This document shows positions 1 through 7,729 of a DNA stretch of 7,866 bases, one piece after another. Every line of letters starts with the position of its first letter. Position 1 is the stretch's first letter. The notes under the pieces were generated by a model that saw only the letters and a program-made list of their open reading frames with translations, did not search any database and was not told where the DNA came from. Both the position numbers and the translations under genes were made by a program. This DNA comes from Micrococcales bacterium (GTDB lineage Bacteria > Actinomycetota > Actinomycetes > S36-B12). The DNA is taken from contig PBWE01000017.1 of NCBI GenBank assembly GCA_002728915.1, positions 48,677-56,542 on the forward strand, read 5' to 3'.

Positions 1-387
1 GGACGAGATCGTCGATGCGGCTGGTTCGATGCGCCCATCGCCCGATACGCAACGCGAGTCAATGGTCTGACCGACATCTTCCTGACCAAACTCGATGTGC
101 TTACGGGTTTCGAAAAGGTCCCCGTATGTGTGGCGTACGACGTTGAGGGCACGCGCATGGATGAATTGCCGGAGTCTCAGACGGCGTTCCATCACGCGAA
201 GCCGATCTACGAGTACCTTCCTGGCTGGGAAGAAGACATCTCGCAGGCTCGCTCGGTCGACGACCTACCGGCGAATGCTCGCAACTATGTGGAGTTCCTA
301 GAGAGCGTCTCGAATTGCCGCATTAGTGCGATCGGGGTCGGCCAGGACAGAAACGCCACTATCTCCATCCACGATTTGATCGACTGA
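1..387 (+). CDS. purA: Adenylosuccinate synthetase, C-terminal part (5' end outside window)
   Basis: PurA joins IMP and aspartate using GTP to give adenylosuccinate, the first committed step from IMP to AMP in the cytoplasm. Reading frame 1 is open from the first base and gives 128 residues ending in TGA, about the last 30% of a protein usually near 430 residues. The fragment opens with [17 protein letters not shown] and continues with [20 protein letters not shown] and VPVCVAYD. These are hallmark PurA segments; the first lies near the IMP site and LTKLD carries the Lys and Asp that contact the guanine of GTP in the family. The final loop reads [17 protein letters not shown], where E. coli PurA has STGPDR, so a Gln replaces the usual Pro. 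An internal ATG at 97 is in frame but is not the start, because the conserved motifs lie upstream of it. The C-terminus looks complete. Confidence 0.97.
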   Translation, partial: GRDRRCGWFDAPIARYATRVNGLTDIFLTKLDVLTGFEKVPVCVAYDVEGTRMDELPESQTAFHHAKPIYEYLPGWEEDISQARSVDDLPANARNYVEFLESVSNCRISAIGVGQDRNATISIHDLID

Positions 388-464
388 TTCGGATCTCGGC
401 GCCCGTGTGGCCGGGCACCGGGCACGGCTTCCTAGACCGACTTTCGGGTCGATTGCCGCCCGTA

Positions 465-494
465 TTGTCCTGAACATTCGTTCGGTTCTACGCT
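465..494 (+). promoter_or_regulatory. Candidate promoter of the aminotransferase gene
   Basis: A TTGTCC hexamer at 465-470 (TTGNNN-type -35) is followed after 18 nt by TACGCT at 489-494, which fits the actinobacterial TANNNT -10. A transcript would start near 500-502 and have a 5' leader of about 25 nt containing the Shine-Dalgarno sequence at 517-521. This rests on motif and spacing only; actinobacterial promoters are degenerate, so a chance match is possible. Confidence 0.4.
470..485. promoter_or_regulatory. LexA/SOS-box-like palindrome in the promoter spacer
   Basis: CTGAACATTCGTTCGG contains GAAC-N4-GTTC and matches 9 of 10 fixed positions of the Gram-positive LexA core CGAAC-N4-GTTCG; only the first C is replaced, by T. 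It lies between the proposed -35 and -10 boxes, where a bound repressor would block RNA polymerase. By rough count one such single-mismatch site is expected by chance about every 30-40 kb, so the match alone is weak and its position is what makes it notable. Another regulator with a GAAC/GTTC palindrome is possible. Confidence 0.3.
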
Positions 495-516
495 TCATTC
501 ACCACTTGGTACAACG

Positions 517-521
517 AGGAG
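517..521 (+). promoter_or_regulatory. Ribosome binding site deciding the aminotransferase start
   Basis: AGGAG lies 5 nt before the ATG at 527. It supports this start over an in-frame ATG at 407, which would add 40 residues unlike the family and read through the promoter-like region. Confidence 0.75.
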
Positions 522-526
522 TTGGC

Positions 527-1876
527 ATGTCGTTTTCCCCCGATCCCACCCAGGGCAAGCACGTCTTCGACCTGGACCGTCAGTATGTCTTCCATTCGTG
601 GAGCGCCCAGGGTGCTTTGAACCCGATGTGTATCGCGGCGGCCGAGGGTTCGTACGTCTGGGACTACGACGGCAACAAGTGGTTGGACTTCTCCTCTCAA
701 CTGGTGAACGTGAATATCGGTCACCAGCACCCGAAGGTGATTGCCGCGATCCAAGAGCAGGCCGGGAAGTTGTCGACGATCGCTCCGCAGCATGCGAATG
801 ACAAGCGGGGTGAAGCTGCTAAGCGCATCGTTGAACTCGCTGGGCCGAATATGGCGAAGGTTTTCTTCACCAATGGCGGCGCTGATGCGGTGGAGAACGC
901 GATCCGCATGGCGCGGATCCATACGCACAAGCACAAGGTGCTGTCGACCTACCGCTCTTACCACGGCAACACAGGCGCGGCGATCACCGCGACCGGTGAT
1001 CCGCGGCGCTGGCCGAATGAGTACGCGAGCCAGCACGTGCACTTTTTCGGCCCGTACCCGTATCGCTCACCGTTCTGGTCGGACAGTCCCGAGCAGGAGA
1101 CCGAGCGTGCGCTGCAACACCTCGAGCAGGTCATCCAGTTCGAAGGCCCGAACACCGTCGGCGCGATCATTCTGGAATCCGTCGTCGGAACCGCCGGCAT
1201 CCTGGTGCCGCCGCCGGGATACCTCGAAGGGGTACGGGCGCTGGCCGACAAGTACGAGATCATGTGGATTGCCGACGAGACGATGTCCGGCTTCGCGCGC
1301 ACCGGTAAGTGGTTCGCCTTCCAAAACTGGGATGCCCAGCCGGACCTCATCGTGTTCGCGAAAGGCTCCAACTCTGGCTACGTTCCGGTGGGCGGTGTCG
1401 TCATCTCCGCGGAGATCGCCGCCACGTTCGACGACCGCGTGTTCCCCGGTGGCCTCACCTACTCCGGGCACCCACTCGCCACCGCCTCCATCGTCGGATC
1501 CATCGATGCGATGCGCGAAGAGAAGGTCAATGAGCACGCCGCCGAGATCGGTGAAAAGGTCATCGGCCCCGGCCTGCGCGACCTGATGGACAAGCACAAG
1601 GTCATCGGTGAAGTGCGCGGCCTCGGCGTCTTCTGGGCGCTCGACCTGGTGACAGATCGAGCCAACCGGGAGCCGTTGGCGCCGTACGCCGGCACATCAC
1701 CGGCGATGACGGAACTGGTAGCCGAGTGCAAGAAGCGGTTCTTGATCCCCTTCACTAACTTCAATCGGATGCACGTGGTCCCACCCGCCACGGTCAGCGA
1801 AGCCGAGGTCACAGAAGGCCTGGCGATTTTGGATGACGTCTTCGGCATCATCGACGCCCACTACGTGGGAGCCTGA
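527..1876 (+). CDS. Class III PLP-dependent aminotransferase (omega-amino acid/taurine-pyruvate type)
   Basis: The 449-residue protein is a fold-type I, class III aminotransferase that moves an amino group between an amine or omega-amino acid and a keto acid. Seen: an N-terminal substrate-entry segment (HSWSAQGALNP, about 23-33), the PLP phosphate loop FFTNGGADAVENAIR (113-127), YRSYHGNTGAAI (142-153), WIADETMSGFARTGKWFAF (247-265) with Asp250 expected to pair with the pyridine nitrogen, and FAKGSNSGYVPVGG (277-290) with Lys279 as the Schiff-base lysine. GGAD replaces the commoner GSEA-like phosphate-loop sequence. Length and layout resemble taurine-pyruvate and beta-alanine-pyruvate enzymes more than ornithine or GABA enzymes, but the substrate cannot be read from sequence; many relatives are labelled only 'aspartate aminotransferase family'. 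The gene is 139 nt after purA and 54 nt before purD. A link to purine synthesis, for instance supplying glycine or balancing amino donors, is inference. Confidence 0.9.
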   Translation: MSFSPDPTQGKHVFDLDRQYVFHSWSAQGALNPMCIAAAEGSYVWDYDGNKWLDFSSQLVNVNIGHQHPKVIAAIQEQAGKLSTIAPQHANDKRGEAAKRIVELAGPNMAKVFFTNGGADAVENAIRMARIHTHKHKVLSTYRSYHGNTGAAITATGDPRRWPNEYASQHVHFFGPYPYRSPFWSDSPEQETERALQHLEQVIQFEGPNTVGAIILESVVGTAGILVPPPGYLEGVRALADKYEIMWIADETMSGFARTGKWFAFQNWDAQPDLIVFAKGSNSGYVPVGGVVISAEIAATFDDRVFPGGLTYSGHPLATASIVGSIDAMREEKVNEHAAEIGEKVIGPGLRDLMDKHKVIGEVRGLGVFWALDLVTDRANREPLAPYAGTSPAMTELVAECKKRFLIPFTNFNRMHVVPPATVSEAEVTEGLAILDDVFGIIDAHYVGA

Positions 1877-1917
1877 CGATCGCATCAGCGTCTGTGCTGG
1901 TGACAGAACGAAGCCGG

Positions 1918-1923
1918 TAGGTT
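1918..1923 (+). promoter_or_regulatory. Candidate -10 element for leaderless purD mRNA
   Basis: TAGGTT fits TANNNT and is followed by exactly 7 nt before the GTG start of purD at 1931, so transcription would begin at or next to the start codon, as in leaderless actinobacterial mRNAs. No good -35 is seen (TGCTGG at 1895-1900 is poor) and no strong Shine-Dalgarno sequence precedes the start; GGTAGG at 1916-1921 is only a partial match. Confidence 0.4.
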
Positions 1924-1930
1924 CGAGCGC

Positions 1931-3202
1931 GTGAAGGTCCTAATCGTCGGTTCGGGCGCCCGCGAACATGCCATCGTCCGAGCGCTCATGCGGGACGAGA
2001 ACGTCACGGGGATCGAATGTGCTCCAGGGAATGCGGGCATCGCTGGTGACGTGACCACGCTCCCACTCGATGTGACCGATACACAAGCGATCGCTGCGCT
2101 CGCACTCGAGCGCGGTATCGATCTAGTTGTCATCGGTCCCGAGGCTCCGCTGGTCGCAGGTGCAGCCGACGCCGTTCGCGCGGCGGGAATCGCCTGCTTC
2201 GGACCGTCCGCGCAGGCGGCTCAATTAGAAGGCAGCAAGGCGTTCGCCAAGGAAGTCATGGCCGAGGCCGGTGTACCGACGGCCATGGCGTTGGTGTGTA
2301 CCGATGAGGATCAGATCGACGGTGCCCTCGACACCTTTACTCGGCCCGGAACCCCGTACGTCGTGAAGGACGATGGTTTGGCCGGCGGCAAGGGTGTTGT
2401 GGTCACCGACGATCGCGCCGTCGCCGTCGCCCACGCGCGAGCTTGCCTTGCCAGCGGGAGTGCGGTGGTCATGGAGGAGTTCCTCGACGGTCCGGAGGTT
2501 TCTCTCTTCGCGATCACCGACGGAACATGCGTTGTGCCGTTGCAGCCCGCGCAGGATTTCAAGCGTGCCCACGACGATGACGCCGGCCCGAACACCGGCG
2601 GCATGGGTGCGTACTCGCCGCTGCCGTGGGCGCCGGCCGACGTGGTCGACGATGTGACGGCGCGGGTGTTGCAACCGATGATCGACGCGATGGCCGCCCG
2701 AGGAACTCCGTTTGTCGGACTTCTGTACGCCGGGCTCGCGATGACCTCGCGCGGCATCCGCGTGGTGGAGTTCAACGCGCGTTTCGGCGACCCGGAGACC
2801 CAGGTCGTGCTTGCCCGACTGCAGTCCGGGCTCGGCGGCCTGATGATGGCCGCAGCCACAGGCCATCTGGAGACCCATCCCGCTCCGGTCTGGTCGAGCG
2901 ATGCCGCCGTCACCGTCGTGATTGCCGCCCAGGGGTACCCGGAGAGTCCCCGAACGGGTGACGTGATCGGCGGTCTGGGTGATGCCGCCACCAGCGCCGG
3001 AGTGGACATCCTGCACGCGGGGACGAGGGTGCAGGACGACGGATCGATAGCCGCATCAGGTGGGCGGGTGCTGTCTGTCGCGGCGGTCGGCGACACTTTG
3101 CATCAGGCCCGGGAGCGCGCGTACACGGCTGTCGACCTCATCATTCTCGAGGGCTCGCACCACCGCCGCGACATCGCGCTGGCGGCCGCCACCCAGGAAT
3201 AA
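1931..3202 (+). CDS. purD: Phosphoribosylamine-glycine ligase (GAR synthetase)
   Basis: PurD ligates glycine to 5-phosphoribosylamine with ATP, giving GAR, the second step of de novo purine synthesis. The 423-residue product has normal family length and is monofunctional, not fused to PurM or PurN. Seen in order: an N-terminal Rossmann-like domain with the signature VGSGAREHAI (6-15) and IGPEAPLVAG (68-77); the ATP-grasp domain from about 100, with VVKDDGLAGGKGVVV (144-158), MEEFLDGPEVSLF (181-193) and GPNTGGMGAYSP (219-230); the metal-binding motif EFNARFGDPETQ (280-291), with Glu280 and Asn282 as expected Mg ligands; and a C-terminal domain from about 325 ending in RRDIA. The GTG start is fixed by the family N-terminus MKVLIVGSG. 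The gene is 54 nt after the aminotransferase and 55 nt before purB. All expected active-site motifs are intact. Confidence 0.97.
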   Translation: MKVLIVGSGAREHAIVRALMRDENVTGIECAPGNAGIAGDVTTLPLDVTDTQAIAALALERGIDLVVIGPEAPLVAGAADAVRAAGIACFGPSAQAAQLEGSKAFAKEVMAEAGVPTAMALVCTDEDQIDGALDTFTRPGTPYVVKDDGLAGGKGVVVTDDRAVAVAHARACLASGSAVVMEEFLDGPEVSLFAITDGTCVVPLQPAQDFKRAHDDDAGPNTGGMGAYSPLPWAPADVVDDVTARVLQPMIDAMAARGTPFVGLLYAGLAMTSRGIRVVEFNARFGDPETQVVLARLQSGLGGLMMAAATGHLETHPAPVWSSDAAVTVVIAAQGYPESPRTGDVIGGLGDAATSAGVDILHAGTRVQDDGSIAASGGRVLSVAAVGDTLHQARERAYTAVDLIILEGSHHRRDIALAAATQE

Positions 3203-3257
3203 CACCCCTCATCGGCTCGTCGGCACGGCGTCACGGGCAACGTGGAAGAATGTCGGT

Positions 3258-4673
3258 GTGAGCGTGCCAAACGTGCTCGCCGAGCGCTATGCGTCCCCGG
3301 CCATGCGGGCTATCTGGGCACCCGAATCAAGGATCATCGCGGAGCGGCGGCTGTGGATCGCGGTGATGCGGGCTCAGGCCGCAGCCGGACTCGACATCCC
3401 CGACGCGACCATCGCTGATTACGAGGCGCGGGCAGGCGATGTGGACCTGGCGTCTATCGCCGGGCGCGAGCGGGTGACCAAGCACGACGTCAAGGCGCGC
3501 ATCGAGGAGTTCAATGCGCTCGCCGGGCACGAGTCCATTCACCTCGGCATGACTTCGCGCGATCTGACCGAGAACGTAGAGCAGATGCAAGTGCGGCGAT
3601 CGATGGAATTGTTCCGCGACAAGTCGGTCGCGTCACTCGACCGTCTCGCCGGCTTGGCTGTCGCGTACTCCGAAACCGCCATGGCTGGTCGCTCGCACAA
3701 CGTCGCCGCTCAAGTCACCACGTTGGGCAAACGCTTCGCCACGGTCGCGGAGGAGATGCTTCTCGGGCTGGACCGTCTCGAAGCGCTGATCGATCGGTAT
3801 CCGATGCGTGGCATCAAGGGACCGGTCGGGACTGCGCAGGACATGCTTGATCTTCTCGACGGCGACAGTGACAAGCTCGCGCAACTCGAGAGTGGTGTGG
3901 CCGAACACCTCGGGTTCGATGCGGCGTTGATGAGCGTTGGCCAGGTGTATCCGCGGTCTCTGGACTACGACGTCCTGAGCGCGCTGGTGCAGCTTGCCTC
4001 CGCGCCTTCGAACCTCGCCACCACTGTGCGATTGATGGCCGGTCATGAGCTCGCCACCGAGGGTTTCCGTCCGGGGCAGGTCGGCTCGTCGGCGATGCCG
4101 CACAAGATGAACGCTCGCTCGTGCGAGCGCATCAACGGTATGCACGTACTGCTGCGCGGCTACGCGACGATGACCGCCGACCTCGCGGGTCAGCAATGGA
4201 ACGAAGGGGACGTATCGTGTTCGGTGGTCCGCCGAGTTGCACTGCCGGACGCCTGCTACGCGATGGACGGCCTTTTGGAAACGTTCCTGACGGTGCTCGA
4301 CGGTTTCGGGGCGTTCCCGGCTGTGATCGATGCCGAGCTCGAGCGCTACTTGCCCTTCCTTGCCACCACCAAGGTGTTGATGGCCGCCGTGCGATCGGGC
4401 AAGGGCCGAGAGAGTGCGCACGAGGCGATTAAGGAGCACGCGGTTGCAGCAGCGTTGCAGAGGAGAGACGGCGAGGAGTCCGATCTGCTCGCCATGTTGG
4501 CGGGAGATGCACGCATCGGCTTATCGCGGGAAGAAATCGCCGAGATCCTCGGTGCGCCATTGGACTTCACCGGTGCAGCCACAGATCAGGTTCGCGTTAT
4601 TGCCGAGCGCATCGAACTCCTTACCGAGCGGTTCCCTGATGCGGCCGGTTACCGGCCGGAGGACATCCTGTGA
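3258..4673 (+). CDS. purB: Adenylosuccinate lyase
   Basis: PurB releases fumarate from SAICAR to give AICAR, and from adenylosuccinate to give AMP, so it acts twice in purine synthesis. The 471-residue protein belongs to the fumarase/aspartase superfamily and normally works as a homotetramer. Seen: HLGMTSRDLTENV (95-107); AGRSHNVAAQVTTLGKRF (143-160), with His147 a probable catalytic histidine; the superfamily signature GSSAMPHKMNARSCERI (276-292), whose Ser278 aligns with the mobile-loop catalytic serine; and QQWNEGDVSCSVVRRVALPD (312-331). These match the mycobacterial form of the enzyme closely. The GTG at 3258 begins the family N-terminus SVPNVLAERYASPAM; an upstream in-frame ATG at 3060 would lie deep inside purD in another frame and is rejected. 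Shine-Dalgarno support is weak (GGAAG at 3244-3248), so leaderless initiation is possible, with AAGAAT at 3246-3251 as a -10. The last 4 nt overlap purC. Confidence 0.97.
   Translation: MSVPNVLAERYASPAMRAIWAPESRIIAERRLWIAVMRAQAAAGLDIPDATIADYEARAGDVDLASIAGRERVTKHDVKARIEEFNALAGHESIHLGMTSRDLTENVEQMQVRRSMELFRDKSVASLDRLAGLAVAYSETAMAGRSHNVAAQVTTLGKRFATVAEEMLLGLDRLEALIDRYPMRGIKGPVGTAQDMLDLLDGDSDKLAQLESGVAEHLGFDAALMSVGQVYPRSLDYDVLSALVQLASAPSNLATTVRLMAGHELATEGFRPGQVGSSAMPHKMNARSCERINGMHVLLRGYATMTADLAGQQWNEGDVSCSVVRRVALPDACYAMDGLLETFLTVLDGFGAFPAVIDAELERYLPFLATTKVLMAAVRSGKGRESAHEAIKEHAVAAALQRRDGEESDLLAMLAGDARIGLSREEIAEILGAPLDFTGAATDQVRVIAERIELLTERFPDAAGYRPEDIL
4658..4663 (+). promoter_or_regulatory. Ribosome binding site for purC inside the purB 3' end
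   Basis: GGAGGA lies 6 nt before GTG at 4670 and 9 nt before ATG at 4673. Both spacings work, so the purC start is uncertain by one codon. The strong site lets purC be re-initiated as ribosomes finish purB. Confidence 0.75.
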
Positions 4674-5565
4674 TGACAGCACCGGTGGTGGACTACGGTC
4701 TGCCGGCCGAGTACGAGCACGTTTACAGCGGGAAGGTCCGCGACCTCTTCTCCACTCCCGATGATCGACTGCTCTTCATCGCGAGCGACCGGATCTCCGC
4801 GTACGACTGGGTGCTCCCCACTCTCATTCCGGATAAGGGCACAATCCTTACCCAACTGTCCCTGTGGTGGTTCGAACAACTTGCGGACATCGTCCCGAGT
4901 CACGTCTCGCGAGCTTCGGCTCCGGCCTCCGTTCGAGAACGCGCGATGGTGTGTGAGCGACTCGACATGTTCCCGGTGGAGTGCGTGGTGCGCGGCTACC
5001 TGGCCGGGTCGGGGCTCGCGGACTACCGGGCCACGCAGAAGATCTGTGGGCAGGGCCTACCCCCCGGCTTGAAGGACGGCTCGCGGCTACCGAAGCCCAT
5101 CTTCACTCCGGCGACTAAGGCCGAGGTTGGTGAGCACGACATGAACATCACCTTCGATGAGGTGGTGATCGCGATTGGGCAGGAGGAAGCGCAGCAGTTG
5201 CGTCGCATCTCATTGGCCGTGTATGAGCGAGCCGATGCGATCGCCCGCGAACAAGGCCTGATTCTCGCGGATACGAAGTTCGAGATTGGACTAGGACGCT
5301 CGGGCAAGTACGCAGGGGACTACGTGCTCGCAGACGAGGTACTCACCCCGGATTCATCGCGATATTGGCCAGCTGATCAATGGGAGCCGGGTCATGCGCA
5401 GCCGTCTTTCGACAAGCAGTTCGTGCGCGATTGGTTGACGTCTCCAGAATCCGGATGGGACAAGGATTCGCAAACCCCGCCACCTGAGTTGCCCGTCCAC
5501 ATCGTGGAGCAAACGCGAGCGAAATATGTGGAGGCCTATGAACGTCTCACCGGTGAGGCCTTCTC

Positions 5566-5569
<4 letters not shown>
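4670..5569 (+). CDS. purC: SAICAR synthetase (phosphoribosylaminoimidazole-succinocarboxamide synthase)
   Basis: PurC condenses CAIR with aspartate using ATP to make SAICAR, the substrate of PurB encoded just upstream. The product has 299 residues, or 298 if ATG 4673 is used; this long form of about 300 residues is usual in actinobacteria. Seen: the nucleotide-binding N-terminal segment VYSGKVRDLF (18-27), IASDRISAYDWVLP (37-50), the first family signature FPVECVVRGYLAGSG (101-115), LPKPIFTPATKAEVGEHD (140-157), the second signature GLILADTKFEIG (196-207), where Ile stands in the position more often Phe, and DEVLTPDSSRYWPADQW (222-238). All expected motifs are present. Its start overlaps the purB stop (GTGA, 4670-4673) and its stop overlaps the galE start (GTGA, 5566-5569), so it sits in the middle of a coupled operon. 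Confidence 0.97.
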
Positions 5570-6524
<955 letters not shown>

Positions 6525-6528
<4 letters not shown>

Positions 6529-7232
6529 GCACACCTCCCGTCGTTCGCCTCGATGTTTGGGGTGTATCGGGGATGCAGATTCCCCGCAGTTTTCTGCGCA
6601 TGGGGAGTCAACGTCGGGCCGTTCGCTCGCTGCCGGGTCTGCAGTTCGCCAAATTGATGGGAACAGGATCGGGCGAAACGTTCACGATGCGCGATGCCGA
6701 CCCGACCCATTGGGCGCTGCTCACTACCTGGGTCGACGAGGACCACGCGAGAGCATTCGAGGAGTCCGGTGTCTTCGATACTTGGAATGCCGCGTCGGAT
6801 GAACGACTCGGCATCACCATGCGACCGCTGGTCACCCGCGGCAAGTGGTCCGGTCGCGATCCCTTCGCCGTGCCGGACACCAAAGCCGATCCTGGACCGA
6901 TCGCGGCCATCACCCGCGCGCGCATCAAGGTCAGCATGTGGCCCAAGTTCTGGTCCTCCGTGCCTCCCGTGAGCTTGGATCTGCGGTCGGATCCCGGTGT
7001 GCTGTTCACCCTCGGCATCGGTGAAGCGCCGGTCGGGTTACAGGGAACCTTCAGTATTTGGCGGGATGCGAAGGCGATTTCGGACTTTGCCTACCGCCGC
7101 CCGGCGCACGCGGAAGTGGTGCGTAAGACGCATGACCTGGATTGGTATGCAGAAGAGATGTTCACACGGTTCCAAGTCGACAGCGTGGGGGGCACCTACA
7201 ACGGTCAGGACGTCGTCGTACCTTCCAGCTGA
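6525..7232 (+). CDS. Spheroidene monooxygenase (CrtA)-like protein
   Basis: The 235-residue protein resembles the CrtA family, whose Rhodobacter members oxygenate the carotenoid spheroidene to spheroidenone. The clearest likeness is in the C-terminal half: ITRARIKVSMWPKFWSSVP (129-147), PGVLFTLGIGEAP (157-169), QGTFSIWRDAKAISDFA (173-189) and WYAEEMFTRFQV (207-218), which follow the RARI...FW...GIGE...TFSIW...F...W..EE...RF pattern I associate with CrtA. The two halves resemble each other (LLTTWVDEDHARAFEES, 65-81, against TFSIWRDAKAISDFAYR, 175-191), consistent with two ferredoxin-like units; that fold is inference. No signal peptide or membrane segment is seen. No carotenoid gene (crtE, crtB, crtI) is in the window, so the substrate is unknown and the carotenoid name should not be taken literally. 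The GTG start overlaps the galE stop (GTGA) with only a weak Shine-Dalgarno sequence, so translation probably depends on coupling. The 3' end overlaps the converging gene by 28 nt. Confidence 0.75.
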
Positions 7233-7678
7233 GCGACGAATATCGGAATGTCTCGCTTGATGTTGCGTTCGTACATTCGGTAGGAAGACCAACTGTTGCC
7301 CAGGCGTTCGTAGATGGAACGCGCGCTATCACCCATCACCTCGGTGAAGATGCACGGGAGGATCTCGCCGTCGATCTCGATGGTTCCTTCGTTGTGTTCG
7401 CGGACGTTGAACACCCAACCCGGGACCTTTTCCTGGCCAGCATTCGACCCAGCGATCCCCCAGCCGCGCATGTCCTGTGTCTCCACCGGAACTCCCAACA
7501 GTGGTGTGCGCCGCCATTGGCCGGACTTGCGTCCGAGCGTGGTGATCCACACGACCTGGGCGCCGCCCGGAAAGCGACGCATGAGTCGGCCGCCCGAGAT
7601 CCGATCCAGAAAGCGGTGACTGATGGTGGTGGCGCGCAGGGTGGTGCCCCACAGCAGGTCGTAGCTACGAGATCCCAT
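7205..7678 (-). CDS. Deazaflavin (F420)-dependent nitroreductase-family protein
   Basis: This 157-residue protein belongs to the Ddn/DUF385 family of split-beta-barrel enzymes. Characterised mycobacterial members use reduced coenzyme F420 to reduce quinones or nitroimidazoles. Seen: an N-terminal stretch MGSRSYDLLWGTTLRA, FPGGAQVVWITTLGRKSGQW (36-55), RRTPLLGVPV (56-65), and a variant of the cofactor/active-site segment, GIAGSNAGQEKVPGWVFNV (74-92), where relatives usually read like ASxGGxxxxPxWxxNL. It ends without a membrane anchor. The ATG at 7678 was chosen because family N-termini begin close to this motif and a TAGGGT -10 element lies 7 nt upstream. An in-frame ATG at 7762 would add 28 low-complexity residues and consume the promoter region of purS. 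It is the only - strand gene, convergent with the CrtA-like gene and divergent from purS. Activity and substrate are unknown; F420 use is inferred from family. Confidence 0.85.
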   Translation of the reverse strand: MGSRSYDLLWGTTLRATTISHRFLDRISGGRLMRRFPGGAQVVWITTLGRKSGQWRRTPLLGVPVETQDMRGWGIAGSNAGQEKVPGWVFNVREHNEGTIEIDGEILPCIFTEVMGDSARSIYERLGNSWSSYRMYERNIKRDIPIFVAQLEGTTTS

Positions 7679-7685
7679 GGAATTG

Positions 7686-7691
7686 ACCCTA
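7686..7691 (-). promoter_or_regulatory. Candidate -10 element of the nitroreductase-family gene
   Basis: On the - strand TAGGGT is followed by 7 nt and then the ATG at 7678, the same geometry as TAGGTT before purD. This suggests a leaderless transcript and supports the shorter start. No convincing -35 is seen. A GGAGG at 7698-7702 on the - strand is too far from the ATG to serve as a ribosome site. Confidence 0.35.
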
Positions 7692-7723
7692 AGTGAGCCT
7701 CCAACAGATCGTGCGGAGCCGGA

Positions 7724-7729
7724 TAGGAT
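7724..7729 (+). promoter_or_regulatory. Candidate -10 element of the purS transcript
   Basis: TAGGAT matches TANNNT and would start transcription near 7736, giving a leader of roughly 48 nt before purS. A recognisable -35 is missing. Support is the motif and its place in the divergent gap only. Confidence 0.3.

Larger units (their letters stand above)
388..526. other. purA to aminotransferase intergenic region
   Basis: This 139-nt gap separates purA from the aminotransferase. Just after the purA stop there is a small inverted repeat (GCCCG at 401-405, CGGGC at 412-416, 6-nt loop) without a T-tract, and a heptamer CCGGGCA repeated in tandem at 411-424. Neither makes a convincing terminator. 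The second half holds the promoter-like and palindromic elements listed separately, then a Shine-Dalgarno sequence. The gap suggests the aminotransferase is transcribed at least partly on its own and not only by read-through from purA. Confidence 0.6.

Noticed and set aside
401..424. Inverted repeat GCCCG/CGGGC and tandem CCGGGCA heptamer after purA as a terminator
   Set aside because: The stem is only 5 bp and no T-tract follows, so intrinsic termination is not supported.
407..526. In-frame 40-codon N-terminal extension of the aminotransferase from ATG 407
   Set aside because: ATG 527 has a good AGGAG at proper spacing and gives normal family length; the extension is arginine-rich, unlike the family, and covers the promoter-like region.
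741..1586. 281-residue + strand open frame inside the aminotransferase gene
   Set aside because: Ser/Arg/Pro-rich +1 shadow of a well-conserved class III aminotransferase; not a separate protein.
1877..1894. Short palindrome CGATCG flanked by CTGA/TCAG after the aminotransferase stop
   Set aside because: Arms of only 4 bp and no T-tract; consistent with chance in GC-rich DNA.
2225..3096. Two long - strand open frames (about 260 residues each) opposite purD
   Set aside because: They are antisense to a fully conserved gene, have Arg/Ala/Thr-rich content typical of high-GC shadow frames, and match no family I recognise.
3060..3257. In-frame extension of purB from ATG 3060
   Set aside because: It overlaps the purD coding region in another frame and reads as a low-quality Arg/Ser-rich stretch; the conserved purB N-terminus begins at 3258.
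3633..4439. 268-residue - strand open frame opposite purB
   Set aside because: Shadow of the high-GC purB codons; His/Arg-rich, no domain recognised, no ribosome site noticed.
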